Numbered from the stretch's first letter, positions 1 to 8,711 are shown. The stretch: DNA of 64,000 nt from UBA1794 sp031552405 (GCA_031552405.1 JAVBMN010000011.1:116275-180274), one strand, 5' to 3'. Translations and numbers: made by a program. Notes: generated by a model not told the origin, from the letters alone.

Positions 1-760
1 ACTCTTCATTCAGCAGGCTCATGCATTCATACGCCGTCATGTCTATCGATAAGGGTGTCACGGCGGCATAGCCATTGTTCAAAGCCCATAAGTCGGACCG
101 TTGATTATCAGACTCTTCATTCACCAAGCGTCCTGTCAGCCAGTAATGGGTGGAGCCATTCGGATGCATGGCGGACGCCCACTCTTCTTCCCAGTGTGCT
201 TTAGTCTGACTACAGATACGAATACCTTGCAACGGACCTTCAGCCGGGATGTTTACATTCAGGAATACACCGCGGGGGAGGCTTTTGCTGAGTAATATTT
301 TTGCTATTTTTTTTACTACCCCCTCGCAATGGTCGAAACCGGCCGAGGAGCTATGGCTATCTATCGAGAAGCCCACAGAAGGAATGCCACAGACGGCTCC
401 TTCGATGACTACCCCCATTGTGCCCGAGTAGTGCACGTTCACAGCTGCATTACTGCCGTGGTTGATGCCTCCTATCACCAAGTCCGGCGTGCGGTCCAGT
501 ACTTCTTGTTTGGCGATCTTGATACAGTCGGTAGGGGTTCCGCTACATCTATATATCTGTAAACCGGGTTCTTGTTTTAAAAGATGGAAGTGTATCGGAA
601 CTCGCGTGGTTAAAGCACAGGAAGTTCCCGAACGAGGGGAGTCGGGGGCCATCACCACCACATCGCCAAGACCTCTCACGAAGCGAATCAAGGCATTGAT
701 GCCTCCGGCCAGAAAGCCGTCGTCATTAGAGATCAATATTAAAGGTCTTTTACCATTCAT
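1..760 (-). CDS. surE: 5'/3'-nucleotidase SurE (3' end cut by window edge)
   Basis: Reading the minus strand from the ATG at 760 gives an open frame of 253 codons running off the window at position 1. SurE proteins are usually about 250-260 residues, so only a few C-terminal residues should be missing. Seen: N-terminal ISNDDG (metal-binding D13, D14), PRSG with S44, and GGINHGSN with N100, which are the four conserved metal ligands of the SurE family, followed by YSGTMGVVIEGA. The family is a metal-dependent nucleoside 5'/3'-monophosphate phosphatase of the cytosol. The gene is divergent from parAB, and a minus-strand TAnnTTTG element lies about 65 bases upstream of the start. No oddities in the readable part. 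Confidence 0.95.
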   Translation of the reverse strand, partial: MNGKRPLILISNDDGFLAGGINALIRFVRGLGDVVVMAPDSPRSGTSCALTTRVPIHFHLLKQEPGLQIYRCSGTPTDCIKIAKQEVLDRTPDLVIGGINHGSNAAVNVHYSGTMGVVIEGAVCGIPSVGFSIDSHSSSAGFDHCEGVVKKIAKILLSKSLPRGVFLNVNIPAEGPLQGIRICSQTKAHWEEEWASAMHPNGSTHYWLTGRLVNEESDNQRSDLWALNNGYAAVTPLSIDMTAYECMSLLNEE

Positions 761-824
761 TACGTGCTTGTCATGCGGGCTTTATCCGTTATGAAAACAA
801 ACGGTTGATGCTCCCGCAATGGCG

Positions 825-832
825 CAAAAGTA
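825..832 (-). promoter_or_regulatory. -7 element for surE
   Basis: CAAAAGTA on the plus strand reads TACTTTTG on the minus strand, matching the Bacteroides -7 consensus TAnnTTTG. It would start transcription about 55 bases before the surE ATG. No clear -33 element was picked out. Confidence 0.5.
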
Positions 833-927
833 GTTAAAAAGAAAAGAACAACAAAAGAAAAAGTTCTAAAGCTCTGTAAGAAGGGCAAAATGTTCCACGC
901 TTTAGCCTTCTTTTCTGCGGAAAGATG

Positions 928-935
928 TATCTTTG
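928..935 (+). promoter_or_regulatory. -7 element for the parA operon
   Basis: TATCTTTG matches the Bacteroides -7 consensus. It lies 120 bases upstream of parA, so the transcript would have a leader of about 110 bases that includes the two repeats at 945-973. The -33 position shows no clear TTTG. Confidence 0.5.
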
Positions 936-942
936 CACCCTA

Positions 943-976
943 AGTTATTAACAAGCAGGGCAAGTTATCAACAGAA
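943..976. repeat. Pair of DnaA-box-like direct repeats upstream of parA
   Basis: AAGTTATTAACA and AAGTTATCAACA occur exactly 20 bp apart. Their 9-mers TTATTAACA (945-953) and TTATCAACA (965-973) differ from the E. coli DnaA box TTATCCACA at two and one positions. The helical phasing (about two turns) suggests a protein-binding pair. Whether DnaA, ParA or something else binds is inference. Confidence 0.45.
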
Positions 977-1054
977 ATTACAAACTGCGACTCCTGCAAA
1001 ATGGTCGGATAAGTTTTTATCGCTTATTTTGCCAAGCAAAAAAACAATAACTCA

Positions 1055-1822
1055 ATGGGAAAAACAATTGCATTAGCAAATCAAAAAGGCGGAGTGGGTA
1101 AAACTACCACTACGATAAACCTTGCCGCTTCACTTGCCACGTTAGAGAAAAAAGTGCTCGTTATTGACGCAGACCCACAAGCCAATGCGTCTTCCGGCCT
1201 TGGAGTGGATATCAAAGAAGTGGAAAGCAGTGTGTATGAATGCCTTATTGACGGTATTGACCCGAGGGAAGCCATATACACCACCGATATAGAGGGACTT
1301 GATATCATCGCTTCTCACATCGACTTGGTAGGTGCCGAGATAGAAATGCTTAACCTGCCCGACCGGGAAAAGGTGCTTAAGAAAATGATCAGCATACTGA
1401 AGCCGGAGTACGACTATATCCTGATTGACTGTTCACCCTCTTTAGGACTAATCACTGTAAATGCTCTGACAGCAGCTGATTCGGTTATCATTCCCGTACA
1501 GTGCGAATACTTCGCCCTGGAAGGTATCAGCAAGCTGCTGAATACGATCAAGATCATCAAATCACGCCTCAACCCCGAACTGGAGATCGAAGGATTCCTG
1601 CTTACCATGTTCGACTCCCGTCTTCGCCTGGCTAATCAGGTGTATGAAGAGGTGAAACGTCACTTCCAAGAATTGGTGTTCACCACGGTGATTCATCGCA
1701 ATGTAAAGGTCAGTGAGGCACAAAGCTACGGACAGCCTTCTATCCTGTTTGATGCCGATTCTACAGGTTCGCGTAACCATCTCGCATTGGCTAATGAGAT
1801 TATTAAGAAGAATACGAAATAA
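1055..1822 (+). CDS. parA: ParA/Soj chromosome-partitioning ATPase
   Basis: 255 residues, the usual length for chromosomal ParA/Soj. The deviant Walker A motif KGGVGKTTTT is at residues 11-20 and VLVIDADPQAN, with the switch aspartates, at about 34-44; IDCSPSLG is the Walker B region. ParA dimers bind DNA non-specifically and drive segregation of ParB-parS complexes along the nucleoid. parB follows after 20 bp, so the two genes form the standard parAB operon. The ATG has a weak, A-rich upstream region, normal for this phylum. I did not find a canonical parS palindrome in the window. Confidence 0.96.
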   Translation: MGKTIALANQKGGVGKTTTTINLAASLATLEKKVLVIDADPQANASSGLGVDIKEVESSVYECLIDGIDPREAIYTTDIEGLDIIASHIDLVGAEIEMLNLPDREKVLKKMISILKPEYDYILIDCSPSLGLITVNALTAADSVIIPVQCEYFALEGISKLLNTIKIIKSRLNPELEIEGFLLTMFDSRLRLANQVYEEVKRHFQELVFTTVIHRNVKVSEAQSYGQPSILFDADSTGSRNHLALANEIIKKNTK

Positions 1823-1842
1823 CCATCACTTATCTCCCAGAT

Positions 1843-2733
1843 ATGGCAGTACAAAAAAAACATTCGTTAGGTAGGGGGCTTGATGCATTAATCTCTACCG
1901 AAGAGGTAAAGACGCAGGGCTCTTCTTCTATCAATGAAATAGAGCTTTCCAAGATCGTAGCCAATCCCGACCAGCCCCGACGCGAGTTCGATCAGGAAGC
2001 ACTTCAGGAGTTGGCGGATTCTATTCGGGAGATAGGCATTATTCAGCCCATTACCCTACGTAAAGTATCCGAAGATCAATATCAGATCATTGCCGGTGAG
2101 CGCCGTTACCGCGCCTCCAAGCTGGCCGGGCTGAACACCATTACTGCCTACATCCGCACCGCAGATGATGAGAATGTAATGGAAATGGCGCTGATTGAGA
2201 ACATCCAGCGCGAAGACCTCAACTCCCTAGAGATAGCATTGGCCTACCAGCACCTCATTGAACAGTACCACCTTACCCAAGAACGCCTCAGCGAACGGGT
2301 GGGCAAAAAGCGTACTACCATCGCTAATTACCTGCGGCTGCTAAAGCTGCCCGCCCAGATACAGGTAGCGCTTCAGAATAAAGAGATTGACATGGGGCAT
2401 GCCCGCGCACTCATAGGGCTTGATGACCCGAAGCAGCAGGTAAAGCTTTACAAAGATACCCTGCAAGAGCACTATTCCGTACGCAAAGTAGAAGAGCTGG
2501 TAAAAGCCTTGAATGCCGGCGAAAGCCTGCCTGCCACTAAGAAGAGCCCGAAAGCCAAAAGCCAGACGGGCACCAATGACTTCGGGATGCTGCGGGAACA
2601 CTTGGCCAGCTTCTTCAAAAGCGAGGTGCAACTTAACTGTAATGAGAAAGGGAAAGGCAAGATAACCATCCCCTTCCGCAGCGAGGAAGACCTGATACGT
2701 ATCATAACCCTGTTTGATAATCTCAATAAATAG
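1843..2733 (+). CDS. parB: ParB/Spo0J chromosome-partitioning protein
   Basis: 296 residues. The N-terminal CTPase/ParB domain has the hallmark GERRYRA at 85-91. A central helix-turn-helix region (about residues 110-190, with TQERLSERVGKKRTTIANYLRLL) would bind parS, and a short basic linker is followed by a C-terminal dimerisation segment. ParB clamps load at parS and form the partition complex moved by ParA. It lies immediately downstream of parA and 14 bp upstream of the DUF5683 gene, so parA, parB, the DUF5683 gene and the transglycosylase gene may be co-transcribed. Confidence 0.95.
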   Translation: MAVQKKHSLGRGLDALISTEEVKTQGSSSINEIELSKIVANPDQPRREFDQEALQELADSIREIGIIQPITLRKVSEDQYQIIAGERRYRASKLAGLNTITAYIRTADDENVMEMALIENIQREDLNSLEIALAYQHLIEQYHLTQERLSERVGKKRTTIANYLRLLKLPAQIQVALQNKEIDMGHARALIGLDDPKQQVKLYKDTLQEHYSVRKVEELVKALNAGESLPATKKSPKAKSQTGTNDFGMLREHLASFFKSEVQLNCNEKGKGKITIPFRSEEDLIRIITLFDNLNK

Positions 2734-2747
2734 AGCCTTTCCTGCCG

Positions 2748-3545
2748 TTGAAACGAATCAGCTTTACATACCGTTGGATATTTGCCGCCTTGTTGCTATG
2801 CTTCTTTCCGATAGCAGAAACGGGCCTTTGGGCGGAAACCATAACCGATAGTATTCAGAATGACTTGCCTAAAGCCATGCGCCGCAGGATGGAAGCTGAA
2901 AGCAAGAGTGCTACTGACAGCCTGACGCGTGACTCCCTCCAAGAAGGAATAGATCTTGGCAATATAAAGAAGATGGGGAAGGCGGTTACTCCGCAGCAAC
3001 TGGAGCAGCGCTTAGATTCCATGAACCGTAAACTCAAGTCGGTAAGGCCGCTCTTCGTTCCCGACTCCAAGAAAGCCACATGGCTCTCGGCCATATTCCC
3101 CGGCGCCGGACAAATATACAACCGCAAATACTGGAAATTGCCCATTATATATGGCGGCTTCCTGGGATGTGCTTACGCCTTCTCGTGGAACTCCAAGTAT
3201 TACTCAGACTACTCCCAGGCCTATCTGGACATTATGGATGACGATCCGAAGACCAATAGCTACCTGGACTTTCTGCCTATCAATTACGACATGACAGGTA
3301 GGGAAGACTGGCTGAAAGAGGTGTTTAAGAACAAGAAGAATACCTACCGCCGCCAGCGCGACCTCAGCATCTTTGCCTTCATTGGCGTGTACCTCCTCTC
3401 CATTGTGGATGCATACGTAGATGCCGAGCTCTCCAGTTTTGACATTTCGCCCGATATCGGGTTTCAGATAGAACCTGCTATTATGAACGACCTGCGTACC
3501 AAAAACAACGCATTTGGCCTTCAATGTAGCATAAAATTCAAGTAA
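2748..3545 (+). CDS. DUF5683 family membrane protein
   Basis: 265 residues. The frame opens with a TTG codon (2748). The next in-frame ATG, near 2876, would remove the hydrophobic signal segment FTYRWIFAALLLCFFPIA, so TTG is the best start. After a charged Ser/Thr-rich stretch, the conserved region WLSAIFPGAGQIYNRKYWK (about 105-125), followed by hydrophobic segments, identifies the Bacteroidetes family DUF5683. A second hydrophobic segment (IFAFIGVYLLSIVDAYVDA) is near residue 210. Function is unknown; envelope location is inferred. The neighbouring parAB and lytic transglycosylase genes may link it to cell-cycle or wall functions. It ends 4 bp before the next gene. Confidence 0.85.
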   Translation: MKRISFTYRWIFAALLLCFFPIAETGLWAETITDSIQNDLPKAMRRRMEAESKSATDSLTRDSLQEGIDLGNIKKMGKAVTPQQLEQRLDSMNRKLKSVRPLFVPDSKKATWLSAIFPGAGQIYNRKYWKLPIIYGGFLGCAYAFSWNSKYYSDYSQAYLDIMDDDPKTNSYLDFLPINYDMTGREDWLKEVFKNKKNTYRRQRDLSIFAFIGVYLLSIVDAYVDAELSSFDISPDIGFQIEPAIMNDLRTKNNAFGLQCSIKFK

Positions 3546-3549
3546 GAAG

Positions 3550-4854
3550 ATGAAGAAATATCTTGTGATCCCAGCCCTTTTGTGGGGAATATCTTTGCTG
3601 ACACCCGGCACGATCCAGGCGGCAAAGAACAGCGATGACGTAATCCTGCTAAATGATACGATTGAGATACCTTCCAGTATCACCTCCGATGTGGACAGCA
3701 TGCTCAACCAATGGCATGCCCGCAACTTTATCACCGCAGATAAAGATTGTGAGTCTACGATGGAGAATCCTGTATTCCCTGATTCCGTATACATCGAACG
3801 CTTGTCGCAGATGCCCACCATCATGGAGATGGCCTACAACTCTGTGGTGCGGTATTACATAGACCTTTATACCGGTCGCTACCGCAAAAAGGTGTCTTTC
3901 ATGCTGGCCGCCGCAAACTTCTACATGCCTATTTTCGAAGAAGCATTGGATGCATACAACCTGCCTCTGGAACTGAAATACCTCCCTGTGATAGAATCCG
4001 CTCTGGATCCGATAGCCACCTCGCGCGTAGGAGCCGTGGGACTTTGGCAGTTTATGCTGGCCACAGGCAAGCAGTACGGGCTGGAGAGTAACAGTCTGGT
4101 GGACGACCGACGGGACCCCATCAAAGCCTCTTGGGCAGCCGCGCAATATCTGAAGTATCTGTATGGCGTTTTTGGCGACTGGAATCTTGTGATTGCCGCC
4201 TATAACTGCGGCCCGCTTAACGTGAATAAGGCCATCCATCGCGCCGGAGGATCCAAAGACTACTGGCAGATATACCCTTATCTACCCAAAGAAACCCGTG
4301 GCTATGTGCCCGCATTCATTGCGGCCAACTATGCCATGAATTACTACTGCGAGCATGGGATCTGCCCAATGGATGCCGACCTGTTCTTTAACAGTGATAC
4401 CATCGAGATTTACCAGAAGGTGCATTTCAAGCAGATTGAAGGAGTGTGCAAGATACCAATGGAAGAAATCCGCGCCCTGAACCCACAGTACAAGAACGAT
4501 ATTATCCCCGGCAATGCCCAGCAGCATTATACATTACGCCTGCCTATCGAAGGTATTAATACATTCATAGATCAGCAGGACTCCGTGTATAGCTATCTGG
4601 CAGAAGAGCTCCTTCCCAACCGCCGGACGGTAGATATAAATGAGGAAGTAGTAGCCCAGACTACCACCCCTGCACGTACCACAACAGCCACCCGCGCTAA
4701 AAGCACCGCTACCCGCACCCACAAGATACGTAAGGGAGAAACCTTGGGCGAGATATCGGCCCGCTACGGTGTAACAGTGAATCAGCTTAAGTCGTGGAAC
4801 GGTATTCGCGGCAATAACATCCAAGCCGGGAAAAGCATAAAGATCAATAAGTAA
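3550..4854 (+). CDS. mltD: Lytic transglycosylase with LysM domain (MltD-like)
   Basis: 434 residues with an N-terminal signal peptide (cleavage after about residue 25, TIQAA). The SLT-type catalytic domain spans about 120-260: the catalytic glutamate is E149 in PVIESALDP, followed by GAVGLWQFM and AAYNCGP, the three signature blocks of family-1 transglycosylases. A single LysM peptidoglycan-binding domain is at the C-terminus (about 388-433, KIRKGETLGEISARYGV). The enzyme cleaves the MurNAc-GlcNAc bond of peptidoglycan to form 1,6-anhydro products in the periplasm. A Thr/Ala/Arg-rich linker separates the two domains. E. coli MltD has two LysM domains, so this is a shorter version. Confidence 0.93.
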   Translation: MKKYLVIPALLWGISLLTPGTIQAAKNSDDVILLNDTIEIPSSITSDVDSMLNQWHARNFITADKDCESTMENPVFPDSVYIERLSQMPTIMEMAYNSVVRYYIDLYTGRYRKKVSFMLAAANFYMPIFEEALDAYNLPLELKYLPVIESALDPIATSRVGAVGLWQFMLATGKQYGLESNSLVDDRRDPIKASWAAAQYLKYLYGVFGDWNLVIAAYNCGPLNVNKAIHRAGGSKDYWQIYPYLPKETRGYVPAFIAANYAMNYYCEHGICPMDADLFFNSDTIEIYQKVHFKQIEGVCKIPMEEIRALNPQYKNDIIPGNAQQHYTLRLPIEGINTFIDQQDSVYSYLAEELLPNRRTVDINEEVVAQTTTPARTTTATRAKSTATRTHKIRKGETLGEISARYGVTVNQLKSWNGIRGNNIQAGKSIKINK

Positions 4855-4922
4855 CCGCGTACAACACCAAACGGTGCAGGCTGCTACCGTATTCCCTACC
4901 GTACTCCTACAAAGAAGATGCC

Positions 4923-7181
4923 ATGAGAAATACCAAGAAAACTGAGCTGAATGCAGAAGAACAGCTTATCCAGGAACATTTTGATGCCCTCATAAATGAC
5001 TATCTGGCAAGCAATCACCTTAAGCGGGTGGAGCGCATCACAAAGGCTTTCAACTTTGCCCACCAGGCGCACAAAGGAATAAAACGGGCCGGGGGAGAGC
5101 CTTACATCTTACACCCCATTGCCGTGGCACGCATCGCATGTACGGAGATAGGCTTGGGTTCCACTTCCATTTGCGCTGCCCTCCTTCATGATGTGGTGGA
5201 GGATACGGATTATACGGTAGAAGACATTAAAAACATATTCGGAGACAAGATAGCGCAGTTGGTAGACGGGCTCACCAAGATCTCGGGCGGTATCTTTGCC
5301 GATACAAACTCTTCCATACAGACGGAGAACTTCAGGAAACTCTTCCTGACCATGAATGATGACATCCGTGTGATCCTCATCAAGATGGCCGACCGCCTGC
5401 ACAACATGCGTACCCTGGGTGCGCTTCCCCCCAATAAACAATATAAGATTGCAGGAGAAACCCTGTACATCTACGCCCCGTTGGCCAATCGACTGGGACT
5501 GAATAAGATAAAGTCGGAGCTGGAAGATCTCAGCTTCCGCTATGAACATCCGGATGAGTACGACATAATTGTAGAAGAGCTGAAAGCCGGAGAAAAGAAA
5601 CGCAACGAGGTATTCACCATCTTTGCCGATCCCATCCGCAGTGCGCTTAATGAGATGGGATTTGAGTACACCATCAGTCAACGTATCAAAAGCATATACT
5701 CCATCTGGAAGAAAATGCAGACAAAGCATATCCCATTCAGTGAGATCTATGACCTCATGGCGGTACGCATTGTGTTTAAACCCAAAGAAAACCAGCCCGA
5801 GAGTCGCCAATGTCTTGATATCTACGACTCCATTGCCAGCATTTACAGGTATCACCCCGACCGTTTTCGCGACTGGGTGAACAGCCCCAAGAGCAACGGC
5901 TATGAGGCCCTGCATGCTACCTTTATGAGTAAAGGAGAATGGATTGAAGTGCAAATCCGCAGTGAACGTATGCACGAAGTAGCCGAGAAAGGATTTGCAG
6001 CACACTGGAAGTACAAAGGCGCCTCTGCCTCTGCGGATGATACCAGTGAAGGAGATTTGGATAAATGGCTCAAGAGAATCAAGGATGTATTGGATAATCC
6101 TGATCCGGACAAGACCGACTTGCTGGATGATATCAAACTCAACCTGTCCGACTCCGACATCTTTGTCTTCACGCCGAAGGGAGAACTCCGAACCATTCCG
6201 CAGGATTCTACTGCGCTCGACTTTGCTTTTCACATACACACCCTTGTAGGCGTGCACTGCATCGGGGCAAAGGTAAACCATAAGTTAGTGCCTCTGAGTT
6301 ACAAACTGCAGAGTGGCGACCAGGTGGAAATCCTTACCTCCAAGTCGAAACGCATCCAGGAATCCTGGCTCAAGTTCATCACCACCTCGCATGCCAAGGG
6401 CAAGATTCGTACCTTCCTGAAGCTGGAAGCTCGTGAATACGAGAAGCAGGGATATGAGATGTTAAACACCTTCCTGAGGGAAGAAAACATCCTCTCCGAC
6501 GAGCAAACCCTCAGTAAGCTTTGCGAACTACACCAGCTGGAAACAAAGGAGCAACTCTACACCGCCATTGGTAATGGTAACATCAAACTGGGTGAAGATG
6601 AGATCAATCTGTTGAGCGACAAGTCCACAAACAGAAGCTGGAAGAACCTTTTCGGTCTTAACAGGATCACCTCAAAAGAGAAAGACGAAAATATCCTATC
6701 CAAGGATCTCGATACCAAGAAGATACTGAACCTTACGGATGAAATGATTCATCGCGGAGTAGAGATGGCCCCGTGCTGCAACCCCATTCCCGGCGATGAT
6801 GTGGTGGGATACATCAACGAGCAGGAAAAGCTTATTATCCACAAACGGCAGTGCCAAACGGCCATCCGACTAAAAAGCAGTTTCGGCAACCGTATCATTG
6901 CCGTGAAATGGAACACTCATAAGAAACATCCCTTCAGTGTGCCCATCTATCTGAAAGGAATCGACGGCAAGGGTGTCTTGAATCAGATTACCCAGGTGAT
7001 CTCTACTAATCAGGATATTGACATCCGTAGTATCCACATTGAAACCAATGCGCAGGTCTTCGAGGCTAAACTGCGGATAGAGGTATACCACCTAAAGGAA
7101 GTAAAGCAGCTCCTCTCGGCCCTGTCCAAGATAAAGTCCGTGAAGGAATGTATACGGATGGAGAATAACTACACCAAGTAA
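4923..7181 (+). CDS. rsh: Bifunctional (p)ppGpp synthetase/hydrolase (RelA/SpoT homologue)
   Basis: 752 residues with the full RSH architecture. An HD hydrolase domain (about 45-200) contains H89-D90 in ALLHDVVEDT. The synthetase domain (about 245-360) includes YSIWKKMQ and DLMAVRIVF. The TGS domain (about 415-475) begins DIFVFTPKGE, a conserved CCNPIPGDD segment is near 620, and a C-terminal ACT domain is at about 670-750. The hydrolase histidine-aspartate pair and synthetase motifs look intact, so both activities are expected. It controls the stringent response in the cytosol. It lies 68 bp after the transglycosylase gene and may have its own promoter. Confidence 0.94.
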   Translation: MRNTKKTELNAEEQLIQEHFDALINDYLASNHLKRVERITKAFNFAHQAHKGIKRAGGEPYILHPIAVARIACTEIGLGSTSICAALLHDVVEDTDYTVEDIKNIFGDKIAQLVDGLTKISGGIFADTNSSIQTENFRKLFLTMNDDIRVILIKMADRLHNMRTLGALPPNKQYKIAGETLYIYAPLANRLGLNKIKSELEDLSFRYEHPDEYDIIVEELKAGEKKRNEVFTIFADPIRSALNEMGFEYTISQRIKSIYSIWKKMQTKHIPFSEIYDLMAVRIVFKPKENQPESRQCLDIYDSIASIYRYHPDRFRDWVNSPKSNGYEALHATFMSKGEWIEVQIRSERMHEVAEKGFAAHWKYKGASASADDTSEGDLDKWLKRIKDVLDNPDPDKTDLLDDIKLNLSDSDIFVFTPKGELRTIPQDSTALDFAFHIHTLVGVHCIGAKVNHKLVPLSYKLQSGDQVEILTSKSKRIQESWLKFITTSHAKGKIRTFLKLEAREYEKQGYEMLNTFLREENILSDEQTLSKLCELHQLETKEQLYTAIGNGNIKLGEDEINLLSDKSTNRSWKNLFGLNRITSKEKDENILSKDLDTKKILNLTDEMIHRGVEMAPCCNPIPGDDVVGYINEQEKLIIHKRQCQTAIRLKSSFGNRIIAVKWNTHKKHPFSVPIYLKGIDGKGVLNQITQVISTNQDIDIRSIHIETNAQVFEAKLRIEVYHLKEVKQLLSALSKIKSVKECIRMENNYTK

Positions 7182-7202
7182 ACAGTGGCTTCTCCGGAGG
7201 GG

Positions 7203-7511
7203 TTAGTCTAGCACCTCCATCAAAGTGGGGATACCTATAATCTTGTCTTTAAAGGTTTTCTGCATCTCTTCATTCAGCGCTACGCCTTGCGCTGTGTGCC
7301 AGCGGTGCAGCTCGGCGCTGTTCTCCACCTCCCATTGCATGGAAAAACACTCACTGCCCTCCTCGCGATGGCTCAGGATGCGGCAGATGCGAGGATTCTT
7401 CATGGCAAAGCCTCCCTTTTCCACCTCAGGTATCAGCACCTCATGCAGCCAGATGTAAAAATTACGTGCCTGCTCACTTTCTACGTGGTATGTGGTATTG
7501 TATACTAACAT
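7203..7511 (-). CDS. DUF4286 family protein
   Basis: 102 residues on the minus strand, converging on the RSH gene. MLVYNTTYHVE at the start and WLHEVLIPEV are typical of the small DUF4286 family of Bacteroidetes, which has a ferredoxin-like ABM-type fold; function is unknown. No signal peptide or membrane segment, so cytosolic. A minus-strand -7 element (7535-7542) lies 23 bases upstream. Confidence 0.8.
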   Translation of the reverse strand: MLVYNTTYHVESEQARNFYIWLHEVLIPEVEKGGFAMKNPRICRILSHREEGSECFSMQWEVENSAELHRWHTAQGVALNEEMQKTFKDKIIGIPTLMEVLD

Positions 7512-7534
7512 GATTATCTGGATTTATTGATCTG

Positions 7535-7542
7535 CAAAGATA
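7535..7542 (-). promoter_or_regulatory. -7 element for the DUF4286 gene
   Basis: CAAAGATA on the plus strand is TATCTTTG on the minus strand, a full match to TAnnTTTG, and is placed just upstream of the DUF4286 start. Confidence 0.5.
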
Positions 7543-7656
7543 CTCTTTTCCTGCAGAAACAGACTCCATTTCTTAATTCTTATTAATAATGAGGGAGGCG
7601 GCCTGACAAATCTTTGCACCGGGGTGTTATAGCTTAAAACAACTTTAATAGAAAAC

Positions 7657-8232
7657 ATGATGAGAAAATTAGTATTCTTGGTAGCGCTCTGTATTGCTTC
7701 GATAGCAGCAAATGCACAGCAACGTTTTGAACCATCCGTTCAGTCTTACTATGATTTCAGTATCGACAATTACGACAACAAGGCTTTTGGTATCGACCTG
7801 ATATTGGGATGGAGATTCTGTGATTACTTTAAGGCCGGTATGGGTGTCGGCTTAGGAGGAGCAGATGTATTGGCATACGAGAGAACCACTCCTTTGATGC
7901 ACTACGAAACATGGGACAATATTGTAACCCTTCCGCTCTATGCCAACGCGAAAATGAACCTGTTTAAGGAAGGTATTTCACCGTTTGTGTCCTTTGATAT
8001 CGGTTATACCTTCAGTCTGGATAATAGTGTAGACGGCTTGGGACTCATGTTAAGGCCTGCCGTGGGAGTTGACATCCCTGTAGGCGACAAGAGCAAGATC
8101 TATGTATATGTAGGTTATAAGTCTCAGCAGTTCCAGAAGAGATTCTATTCAAACATCGTTGACGCTGATTCATATAGCAAATCCACCAAAACAGCTTCGC
8201 AACTTGAAGTGGCCCTTGGTTACAGCTTCTAA
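7657..8232 (+). CDS. Outer-membrane beta-barrel protein
   Basis: 191 residues. A signal peptide ends near residue 20 (ASIAANA-QQ). The mature protein alternates hydrophobic and polar residues in strands rich in Tyr/Phe/Gly (FGIDLILGWRF, YFKAGMGVGLGG, GISPFVSFDIGYTF, IYVYVGYKSQQF) and ends in a terminal aromatic, VALGYSF, as expected for a small 8-stranded outer-membrane barrel. No specific function can be given. It is monocistronic: a GC-rich hairpin with a T run follows the stop, and the next gene is convergent. Confidence 0.75.
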   Translation: MMRKLVFLVALCIASIAANAQQRFEPSVQSYYDFSIDNYDNKAFGIDLILGWRFCDYFKAGMGVGLGGADVLAYERTTPLMHYETWDNIVTLPLYANAKMNLFKEGISPFVSFDIGYTFSLDNSVDGLGLMLRPAVGVDIPVGDKSKIYVYVGYKSQQFQKRFYSNIVDADSYSKSTKTASQLEVALGYSF

Positions 8233-8254
8233 AGAAAATGTATTATTCATAGTG

Positions 8255-8279
8255 CAAAGCGCGGCTCCGGCCGCGTTTT
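8255..8279 (+). terminator. Rho-independent terminator after the barrel gene
   Basis: CGCGGC, loop TCCG, GCCGCG (8260-8275) flanked by AAA on the left and TTTT on the right, 28 bases after the stop codon. Confidence 0.7.
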
Positions 8280-8296
8280 GTGTTTTGTACACCTTC

Positions 8297-8392
8297 TGGT
8301 GCGCACGAAATCTCATGCGCACCAGGCGAAGAACTAGTGCGCACGAGTTCAATAATTGGTGGGCATCAATTAGTGGACTGATGCGCATCAGT
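8297..8392. repeat. Module A: GTGCGCAC-type palindromic units, copy 1
   Basis: The stretch contains GGTGCGCA with its inverted partner TGCGCACC, then GTGCGCAC, GTGGGCAT and ATGCGCAT separated by A/T-rich spacers of roughly 20 bp. The segment TGCGCACGAGTTCAATAATT and what follows (8339-8366) recurs with a few changes at 35640-35667. It contains no credible gene. Confidence 0.65.
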
Positions 8393-8445
8393 TTTTTGAC
8401 TCTTTAAATGTGAGAAAATCAAGAAGTTACGTATGTGAATAGCTT

Positions 8446-8518
8446 AGGCCTGCAGTACGACAAACTCAGGCCTGAATTTGTTGAAACTCAGGCCTGAGTT
8501 CCTTCAAGCGTAGGCTTG
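8446..8518. repeat. Module B: four AGGCCTG units at 22-bp spacing, locus 1
   Basis: AGGCCTG or AGGCTTG starts at 8446, 8468, 8490 and 8512, exactly 22 bp apart. The third unit sits in the 16-bp perfect palindrome AACTCAGGCCTGAGTT. The array lies between two convergent genes. The same four-unit design recurs at 35706 and 52962. Confidence 0.8.
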
Positions 8519-8645
8519 CGTTTTGAAAGAGGTTTCCTTCCACTTTTCATACTTCACTTTTGGGATACACTTCCACACGTTCCACCTTCCACGAATTTCT
8601 AGATATGTACCCGTAAAAGCCTCGGGTGGAACTTTAAAAAGATAC

Positions 8646-8711
8646 AGCCTCCACTCGGAAACCCTTTGCTGAAAGGCATTTCAGAGAGATAGTGGAACGT
8701 GGAGGGTTGTG
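8646..8711. repeat. Module C, short diverged copy overlapping the 3' end of ada
   Basis: It shares GCCTCCACTC, TTTCAGAG and GTGGAACGTGGAGGGTTGTG with the ~92-bp elements at 30780 and 35811, with a rearranged middle. The conserved end is inside the ada reading frame and encodes its last residues. The 8525-8645 stretch between module B and this copy has further CTTCCAC/GTTCCAC words and no gene. Confidence 0.65.

Noticed and set aside
101..794. Plus-strand open frames over the first 800 bases
   Set aside because: They lie opposite surE, whose minus-strand frame has all family motifs.
891..900. TGTTCCACGC as a possible parS site near parAB
   Set aside because: Only one half of the parS palindrome is present; the second half does not match.
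8159..8407. Open frames on both strands over 8159-8407
   Set aside because: They cover the terminator and module A repeats and lack a start context or coding-like composition.
8446..8518. AGGCCTG arrays as a CRISPR
   Set aside because: Repeat cores are only 7 bp with 15-bp spacers, no cas genes, and exactly four units at each of three loci.
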